20,509 nucleotides of DNA. Source: Bacillota bacterium. GTDB taxonomy: Bacteria; Bacillota; Clostridia; Acetivibrionales; JANLFN01. The notes below the pieces were generated by a model that searched no databases, was not told where the DNA came from, and saw only the letters and a program-made list of their open reading frames with translations. Shown here one piece after another: positions 15,140-20,509 of the stretch. The stretch is taken from positions 1-20,509 of the forward strand of contig JAEWTV010000039.1 of NCBI GenBank assembly GCA_023397675.1. The letters are read 5' to 3'. The position numbers and the translations under genes are program-made. Every line of letters starts with the position of its first letter. The first letter of the stretch is position 1.

Positions 15140-16189
15140 ATGCAGCAACGCAAAAAGAGAGTTTTTTATATAATATTAGCTGTTGTAATAATTCTGATAT
15201 TTTTATTTCTGTATGCTTTCATGGGGAAGCTTTCAAAGCTGTTCTCTCCCTTTTTTATGGCAATAATTATCGCATACCTTATAAAACCATTTGTAATAAG
15301 GCTTCAAAAGCATCACATAAACACTGGGGTTTCAATCCTGCTTGTTTATTTGTTTTTTATATTTATATCTGGAATAACTATCATTTTTCTGCTTCCTGAG
15401 CTTATAAACAATATAAGAGACCTGATTAATACACTACCGGCTATTACAGAAGATTATAAGGGCATGTTTGATAACCTGCTTTCATGGATAAGGTCAAGTA
15501 AATGGCCACCAGAGGTTAAGAATGCAATCTTTGAGCAGATTCAGAATGGTATAAGTATTGCACAGGGGTTTGTTGGAAATTCACTTAAAAAGGCTCTAGA
15601 CATGCTTATTGAAACTGTTACCATAATATTTAACCTTACTCTGGCAGCTTTTATTGCGTATTACTTAGTTAAGGACGGGCAAAGAATCAGGGATAAGGCA
15701 TTGTCGCTAACCCCGCGTAGATGGAGGGATAAACTTGCAAAAACAGGAAGGGATGTAAGCAAGGTGATGTCCTGTTTCATACAGGGACAGCTGCTTGATG
15801 CTTTTATTGTAGGAGTACTTGAAACAATGGGGCTTATAATTGCCGGAGTAAAATATCCGGTGGTCTTAGGGCTTGTGGGCGGTCTTTCAAATATAATTCC
15901 GTATTTCGGTCCATTTATAGGAGCGATACCTGCTTTAGCAGTTTCCCTGACACAGTCGGTTACAAAGGCTGTGATTACACTGGCAATATTTGTGGGTGTT
16001 CAGCAGCTTGATAGCTCATTTATTTCATCTAAAATTATTGAAGGCAAACTTGGAATGCATCCTCTTACTACTATTATCGTTGTACTTATAGGAGGTGAAT
16101 TTTTCGGTATACTGGGAATGCTTATTGCAGTACCTGTGGCAGCAATATTGAAAATCATTATTAAACGGGTTGTGGAGGAGATTGTATAA
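15140..16189 (+). CDS. AI-2E/PerM family membrane transporter
   Basis: A 349-residue polytopic membrane protein of the AI-2E transporter (PerM, DUF20) family. An N-terminal basic stretch is followed by hydrophobic segments at about 10-27 and 35-52, one near 64-86, a soluble helical region (about 90-150), and further segments to the C-terminus. Family landmarks are AYYLVKDG (173-180), NIIPYFGPFIGAIPA (251-265), and the KLGMHPLTTI stretch (303-312). Substrates vary in the family (autoinducer-2 export, or Na+/Li+-H+ exchange in some members), so the function here is open. I prefer ATG 15140, 9 nt after AAGG, over ATG 15131, which abuts that ribosome site. A separate transcript is likely, since a terminator precedes it. 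Confidence 0.9.
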   Translation: MQQRKKRVFYIILAVVIILIFLFLYAFMGKLSKLFSPFFMAIIIAYLIKPFVIRLQKHHINTGVSILLVYLFFIFISGITIIFLLPELINNIRDLINTLPAITEDYKGMFDNLLSWIRSSKWPPEVKNAIFEQIQNGISIAQGFVGNSLKKALDMLIETVTIIFNLTLAAFIAYYLVKDGQRIRDKALSLTPRRWRDKLAKTGRDVSKVMSCFIQGQLLDAFIVGVLETMGLIIAGVKYPVVLGLVGGLSNIIPYFGPFIGAIPALAVSLTQSVTKAVITLAIFVGVQQLDSSFISSKIIEGKLGMHPLTTIIVVLIGGEFFGILGMLIAVPVAAILKIIIKRVVEEIV

Positions 16190-16221
16190 AAGGTATTAAA
16201 TAATTAAATAAAAGATTTCTG

Positions 16222-16249
16222 AAAATGTTTTATATAAAGACATTTTTTT
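16222..16249 (+). terminator. Weak A/T-rich terminator after the permease gene
   Basis: AAAATGT (16222-16228) pairs with ACATTTT (16240-16246) around an 11-nt loop, with T continuing to 16249. The stem is A/T-rich and therefore weak. It overlaps the promoter proposed for the next gene. Confidence 0.5.
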
Positions 16250-16257
16250 GCTATAAT
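16229..16257 (+). promoter_or_regulatory. Extended -10 promoter of the PAP2 gene
   Basis: TGCTATAAT (16249-16257) is a perfect extended -10 element. TTTATA (16229-16234), 17 bp upstream, is a 4/6 match to the -35. It lies about 40 bp before the ATG of the PAP2-family gene. Confidence 0.6.
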
Positions 16258-16298
16258 TATGTGTTGTACTATTAAAACAGCATGGGGAGTTACTTTGT

Positions 16299-17219
16299 AT
16301 GATAAACAGATTAGGGGCTGAATCCGGGAATGTGCAGTGCATGAAAAGGATACTACTGCATGAATACCTTATGGGTGCGCTGTTGATCCAGGCTTCGGTA
16401 AGGCTTGCAATAAAGGGCTGTTTCAATGAATGGTTTTTTGCGTTTTTGGGTGTTTTCGCAGCATATTCCGTACTTATTTATTATGGGATAAAAACTTCCT
16501 CTCTAATTGTTAATAAAGCTAGGCTTTTTTCAAACCTTGTAGTAATGTTTTTTGCATATTCAAGCACTAAATATACAGTACCGGTTTTTTTCGGGGACTA
16601 TACATATGATGCAAAACTTACAGCTATTGACAATAGCATTTTGGGAACAGATCTAAGCCACAGCGCCCAGGATATATACAGCCCTATTCTTACGGATTTG
16701 ATGAGTGTAGGATATATGTCATATTATGTGGTAATAGCCGCAACCTTTCTTTATTTTGGTTTTGTATCATCTATTGAAAAATTCTGCAAATACTGCATGG
16801 GATTCTTTATAGTGTTTGGTACAGGTATAATTTTTTATTCCATAATTCCCGCACTAGGACCTTATGTTTATTTCAAGGGCACATATGTAAAAGAGCTTAC
16901 AGGCGGATTTCTTACTGAACTTAATAATTTTGTTGTACAATCCGGAAGTGCCAAATTTGATGTTTTCCCAAGCCTTCATATGGGGGTTAGCCTATTTATA
17001 TTACTATTCCTGTTCTTTAACGGTAGAAAAGGATTTTATACTTTCCTTATTCCGTTTTTATTCCTGATATCCTCAACGATATATTTGAGATATCATTACT
17101 TTATAGATTTAATATGTGGTGCAATACTCAGTATAATAGTTTTTGCCGTGACAAGTTATGTATCCAGAAAGCATACACCAAATATTGTTCAAAAGGAAGA
17201 AATAGCGCTTCACAGTTGA
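16299..17219 (+). CDS. PAP2-family integral membrane phosphatase/phosphotransferase
   Basis: A 306-residue multi-spanning membrane protein of the PAP2 superfamily, closest in motifs to the inositol-phosphoceramide-synthase/Aur1-like branch (PAP2_3). The second signature FPSLHMGVS (223-231; His227) and the third RYHYFIDLICG (264-274; Arg264, His266, Asp270) give the catalytic His/Arg/Asp set; IIPALGPYVYF (182-192) stands at the position of the first motif. Around six hydrophobic segments are visible. Such enzymes hydrolyse or transfer phosphate or head groups of membrane lipids; the substrate here (phosphatidate, undecaprenyl pyrophosphate or another lipid) is unknown. ATG 16299 follows GGGGAG. 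An in-frame Met at residue 15 is a possible alternative start. Confidence 0.85.
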   Translation: MINRLGAESGNVQCMKRILLHEYLMGALLIQASVRLAIKGCFNEWFFAFLGVFAAYSVLIYYGIKTSSLIVNKARLFSNLVVMFFAYSSTKYTVPVFFGDYTYDAKLTAIDNSILGTDLSHSAQDIYSPILTDLMSVGYMSYYVVIAATFLYFGFVSSIEKFCKYCMGFFIVFGTGIIFYSIIPALGPYVYFKGTYVKELTGGFLTELNNFVVQSGSAKFDVFPSLHMGVSLFILLFLFFNGRKGFYTFLIPFLFLISSTIYLRYHYFIDLICGAILSIIVFAVTSYVSRKHTPNIVQKEEIALHS

Positions 17220-17340
17220 CATGTAAGTATTGATTATATATATTAAGAAATAACACAAACAGGGAATATTATTAGTATCAAACAGATAATTCAAATATTT
17301 ATACAGAATATATATACAGACAGGGAGAAGGAGAATTTCA

Positions 17341-19983
17341 ATGGAAAAGCTTGGTCTTAACGAGTTAAGGGAAAGGTATTTAAAATTCTTTGAAGGGAAA
17401 GGGCATTTGAGGCTTCCGAGTTTTTCACTTGTTCCTCATAATGATGCGAGCCTTTTATTGATAAATTCCGGTATGGCACCGTTGAAGCCTTACTTTACAG
17501 GTGCAGAAGAGCCGCCCAGAAAAAGGATTACAACATGCCAGAAATGTATCAGGACTCCTGATATCGAAAATGTAGGAAAGACCGCAAGACATGGAACTTT
17601 TTTCGAAATGCTGGGAAACTTCTCGTTTGGAGATTATTTTAAAAAGGAAGTTATTCCGTGGGCATGGGAGTTTGTAACACAGGATATAAAGCTTCCTGTA
17701 GACAAGCTTTGGGTTACAATTTATGAAGATGATGATGAAGCATTTGAAATATGGACAAAAGAAGTAGGTTTGCCACCTGAAAGAATAGTAAGGATGGGCA
17801 AAAAGGATAATTTCTGGGAACATGGTACCGGTCCATGCGGACCCTGCTCTGAAATATATTACGACAGGGGAGCGGACAAAGGCTGCGGTTCTCCCGACTG
17901 TAAGGTTGGTTGTGAATGTGACAGATATATTGAATTCTGGAATCTTGTATTTACACAGTTCAACAGGGATGAAAATGGTAACTATACAAAGCTTACACAT
18001 CCTAATATTGATACGGGTATGGGACTTGAAAGGCTTGCGTGTGTAGTCCAGAACGTTAACAACCTTTTTGAGGTTGATACGGTTAGGAATATACTGATGA
18101 ATGTCTGCAAAATTGCGGGCGTTGAATATGGCAAAGATGCTAAAACTGATGTATCAATAAGGGTTATAACAGACCATATAAGAAGTACAACAATGATGGT
18201 TTCGGATGGAATCCTCCCTTCAAATGAAGGCAGAGGTTATGTGTTAAGAAGGCTCCTGAGACGTGCGGCAAGGCATGGAAAGCTTCTTGGAGTTGATGGA
18301 CAGTTCCTTTACAACCTTGCAAACATAGTTATAAATGAGTCCAAACAAGCATATCCGGAACTTGAAGAGAAGTCTGATTATATTAAAAAGGTTATCAGAA
18401 TAGAAGAAGAACGCTTTGAAGCAACAATAGATCAGGGATTAAGCATATTGAACGAGTTTATTCAGGAAACAAAGTTAAAGGGAGAAAAAATCCTGCACGG
18501 AAGCATGGTGTTCAAGCTTCATGATACTTATGGATTTCCGCTCGATTTGACAAGGGAAATAGCTGAAGAAAACGGACTTACAATTGATGAAGAAGGCTTC
18601 AAGGCTGAAATGGGAGAACAGAAAAGGAAGGCAAGAGAAGCGCTTAAAAGCAAGGATGGTTCGGCTTGGGGAGACAAGGTTTATGGAAACCTTGATAAAT
18701 CGATTAAAACCGAATTTGTTGGCTATGAAAAAGATAACTGCGATGCAAAGATTCTATACATTATAAAAGATGATGAAATAGTTGATAACGCTCAGGAAGG
18801 AGATGAAGTGACAGTTATTCTTGATACTACATCCTTCTATGCAGAGAGCGGCGGACAGGTTGGAGATACGGGAATAATTGAAGGAAAAGAAGGCTTTGTT
18901 AAGGTATTTGATTGTAAAAAGAATGCTGATGGCAAATATCTTCATAAAGGTATAATAGAAAATGGAATAATTGAAAAAGGTGCAAGCGTTACTGCAAAGA
19001 TAGATTCAAAGAGGCGTATTGCAATAGCAAGAAATCATTCCACAACTCATCTTTTACAAAAAGCCTTGAAAAATATTGTTGGAGAACATGTTCACCAGGC
19101 AGGTTCACTTGTTGAACCGGATAAGTTGAGATTTGACTTTACTCATTTTTCAGGTGTGACTGCTGAAGAGTTAAAAAAGGTAGAAAAGGAAGTAAATGAA
19201 AAGATCCTTGAAGGACTTCTGGTTGAAGTACGTGAAATGCCTATAGATGAAGCAAGAAAATTGGGAGCTATGGCATTGTTCGGTGAAAAATACGGAAATG
19301 TAGTAAGAGTTGTTAAAATGGGTGATTACAGCCTTGAATTGTGCGGAGGAACACACCTTGGAAATTCTGCACAAGCCGGGTTGGTTAAGATAGTTGCTGA
19401 AAGCGGTGTAGCAGCAGGTGTAAGAAGAATTGAAGCGCTTACAGGTGAAAATGCTATTGAGTACTTTAATGAAAAGGAAAAAATGCTTAACGATCTTGCG
19501 GCTACATTGAAATCTTCGCCTCAGGATAGTTTGAGAAAGGTTGAAGGTCTTACTGCAGAACTCAAAAATGCAGAAAAGGAAATAGAGCAGCTTAGAAACA
19601 AGCTTGTAAGTTCTGAAGTGGGAGATATACTTTCAAAGGCTGTTGATATTAAAGGTGTTAAGGTTATTGCTGCTCAGTTTGACCAGCTTGATATGGACGG
19701 ATTAAGGAATACCGGAGACATGCTTAAATCAAAGCTTGGTTCAGGGGTTGTAGTGCTTGCATCTGGTTATGGAGACAAGGTAAGCTTTATTGTAACCGCT
19801 ACAAAGGATGTTATTGCTAAAGGAATACATTGCGGCAACATTATCAGAGACGTTGCCAAAATTGCCGGAGGTGGCGGAGGTGGACGTCCGGATATGGCTC
19901 AGGCTGGCGGCAAGGACGTATCAAAAATATCCGAAGCCCTGCACTATTCAAGTAAAGTAATAGAAAACCAGATCGGAGGCTAG
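17341..19983 (+). CDS. alaS: Alanyl-tRNA synthetase
   Basis: An 880-residue class II alanyl-tRNA synthetase, the usual bacterial length. It charges tRNA-Ala and clears mischarged Ser or Gly. The aminoacylation domain starts at the N-terminus (LNELRERYLKFFEGKGHLRL) and includes FFEMLGNFSFGDYFK (near 88-102) and RGYVLRRLLRRAARHGKLLG. The editing domain shows H566-x3-H570 (ARNHSTTHLL) and C668-x3-H672 (LCGGTHLG), the zinc-site pair. A coiled-coil-like stretch (about 715-760) precedes the C-terminal DHHA1 domain with the glycine-rich GGGGGGRPDMAQAGG near the end. The ATG follows AAGGAG. The 121-nt upstream gap has no T-box leader. Poor sigma-A-like boxes (TTCAAA 17290-17295, TATACA 17313-17318) lie too near the ribosome site to be convincing. 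The HIT gene follows after 3 nt. Confidence 0.98.
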   Translation: MEKLGLNELRERYLKFFEGKGHLRLPSFSLVPHNDASLLLINSGMAPLKPYFTGAEEPPRKRITTCQKCIRTPDIENVGKTARHGTFFEMLGNFSFGDYFKKEVIPWAWEFVTQDIKLPVDKLWVTIYEDDDEAFEIWTKEVGLPPERIVRMGKKDNFWEHGTGPCGPCSEIYYDRGADKGCGSPDCKVGCECDRYIEFWNLVFTQFNRDENGNYTKLTHPNIDTGMGLERLACVVQNVNNLFEVDTVRNILMNVCKIAGVEYGKDAKTDVSIRVITDHIRSTTMMVSDGILPSNEGRGYVLRRLLRRAARHGKLLGVDGQFLYNLANIVINESKQAYPELEEKSDYIKKVIRIEEERFEATIDQGLSILNEFIQETKLKGEKILHGSMVFKLHDTYGFPLDLTREIAEENGLTIDEEGFKAEMGEQKRKAREALKSKDGSAWGDKVYGNLDKSIKTEFVGYEKDNCDAKILYIIKDDEIVDNAQEGDEVTVILDTTSFYAESGGQVGDTGIIEGKEGFVKVFDCKKNADGKYLHKGIIENGIIEKGASVTAKIDSKRRIAIARNHSTTHLLQKALKNIVGEHVHQAGSLVEPDKLRFDFTHFSGVTAEELKKVEKEVNEKILEGLLVEVREMPIDEARKLGAMALFGEKYGNVVRVVKMGDYSLELCGGTHLGNSAQAGLVKIVAESGVAAGVRRIEALTGENAIEYFNEKEKMLNDLAATLKSSPQDSLRKVEGLTAELKNAEKEIEQLRNKLVSSEVGDILSKAVDIKGVKVIAAQFDQLDMDGLRNTGDMLKSKLGSGVVVLASGYGDKVSFIVTATKDVIAKGIHCGNIIRDVAKIAGGGGGGRPDMAQAGGKDVSKISEALHYSSKVIENQIGG

Positions 19984-19986
19984 TTT

Positions 19987-20331
19987 ATGGAAGACTGTAT
20001 TTTCTGTAAAATTATTGACAGACAGTTACCTTCTACTATAGTATATGAAGATGATAATATAATTGCATTTAACGATATACACCCACAAGCACCTGTTCAT
20101 GTACTTATAGTTCCTAAAAAGCACATTACTAGTGTTAGAGAGATAAACTCAGATACTGCAGGGTATGTTGTAGATATTCACCTTGCAGCAAATAAAATTG
20201 CAGAAAAGTTGGGTATACTTGACAAGGGATTCAGACTTATTAACAACTGTGGGAAAGATGCCGGACAAACGGTACTGCACTTGCATTATCATTTGATTGG
20301 CGGGATAACTTTAGGAGAACAGCTTATTTAA
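19987..20331 (+). CDS. HIT family hydrolase (histidine triad)
   Basis: A 114-residue HINT-type protein, predicted to cleave nucleoside phosphoramidates or related adenylates, including aminoacyl-AMP. It starts EDCIFCKII, with the zinc-type pair Cys4 and Cys7, continues with PVHVLIVPKKH (36-46), and ends in the histidine triad H98-L-H100-Y-H102 followed by GG. Its GGAGG ribosome site lies in the last codons of alaS, and it starts 3 nt after the alaS stop, so the two are co-transcribed, probably with coupled translation. The pairing is plausible biochemically, since HINT proteins can act on aminoacyl-adenylates, but this is inference. Confidence 0.95.
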   Translation: MEDCIFCKIIDRQLPSTIVYEDDNIIAFNDIHPQAPVHVLIVPKKHITSVREINSDTAGYVVDIHLAANKIAEKLGILDKGFRLINNCGKDAGQTVLHLHYHLIGGITLGEQLI

Positions 20332-20368
20332 TTACAGTAAAGATGGCAAGTTAGAGTAAATTTATATG

Positions 20369-20398
20369 TTGACACTATTTTACGAATTAATATATAAT
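20369..20398 (+). promoter_or_regulatory. Consensus sigma-A promoter of the downstream gene (probable rpsU)
   Basis: TTGACA (20369-20374) and TATAAT (20393-20398) are both perfect, with an 18-bp spacer. This predicts a strong, constitutive promoter. The transcript would have a leader of roughly 95 nt before the GTG at 20500. No clear terminator separates it from the HIT gene. Confidence 0.9.
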
Positions 20399-20499
20399 AT
20401 AGTGTGTGCTGTATTTAGCTTACTTCTCCATCAATGAATGAAGCAAAAGATGCGGCTTATTCCCGGCACAATTGCTACCATCGGAGGGAGGGAAATTAA

Positions 20500-20509
20500 G
20501 TGTCTGAAG
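20500..20509 (+). CDS. rpsU: Start of a gene, probably ribosomal protein S21 (3' part outside window)
   Basis: Only GTG TCT GAA G is inside the window, giving Met-Ser-Glu. It follows GGAGGGAGGG at ideal spacing and a perfect sigma-A promoter. Clostridial S21 commonly begins MSE and the order alaS, HIT gene, rpsU is familiar in clostridia, so rpsU is the best guess. The product cannot be proven from three codons; the start itself is well supported. Confidence 0.5.

Noticed and set aside
17220..17340. A T-box riboswitch upstream of alaS.
   Set aside because: The gap is only 121 nt, with no T-box core sequence, no terminator hairpin and no specifier stem visible.
17455..18000. A 181-codon minus-strand open frame within alaS.
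   Set aside because: It is fully antisense to the conserved catalytic domain of alaS and has low-complexity composition; it is a shadow frame.

Overview
The window looks like chromosomal DNA of a low-GC, spore-forming type anaerobic clostridium, probably a relative of Ruminiclostridium or Acetivibrio. The evidence is the AT-rich sequence, strong GGAGG ribosome sites, TTG/GTG starts, a multi-subunit [FeFe] hydrogenase cluster, DUF1540, DUF1638, DUF1015 and PRC-barrel genes, and an alaS-HIT-(probable rpsU) block. The genus is inference from gene content. There is no prophage, insertion sequence, CRISPR array, tRNA or rRNA.

Layout. 1-713: 3' part of a uridine-kinase-like nucleoside kinase. 728-762: a terminator that can serve both strands, shared with a convergent 56-residue DUF1540 protein (800-970, minus). 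1053-1952 (minus): secreted polysaccharide deacetylase. 2158-7795 (plus): hydrogenase cluster of a NuoE-like [2Fe-2S] protein, a 1032-residue NuoF-like protein fused to a GltD/NfnB-like flavoprotein, and HydA, closed by a terminator. A degenerate 7-bp-periodic repeat array, duplicated at about 86 bp, sits between the fusion gene and hydA. 7880-9331: CCA-adding-type tRNA nucleotidyltransferase. 9411-10958: an lgt-like gene and a DUF1638 gene, probably one operon. 11002-12471 and 12629-13975 (minus): a predicted HEFFH metalloprotease without a visible signal peptide, and a DUF1015 protein with its own promoter. 14316-15055: a two-domain PRC-barrel protein and a 59-residue glycine-zipper protein, ending in a near-ideal terminator. 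15140-17219: an AI-2E/PerM-family permease and a PAP2-family membrane enzyme. 17341-20331: alaS and a HIT protein. 20369-20509: a consensus promoter and the first codons of what is probably rpsU.

How the genes work together. The clearest functional unit is the hydrogenase cluster. NuoE-like and NuoF-like modules normally pass electrons between NAD(H), ferredoxin and the hydrogenase subunit in trimeric, electron-bifurcating (group A3 type) enzymes. Here the NuoF-like subunit has exchanged the usual C-terminal ferredoxin domain for a whole GltD/NfnB-like module with its own Fe-S, FAD and probable NADP(H) sites, which suggests a second pyridine-nucleotide entry point. The remaining genes are mainly housekeeping (tRNA maturation and charging, lipoprotein modification, envelope enzymes) and conserved families of unknown function.
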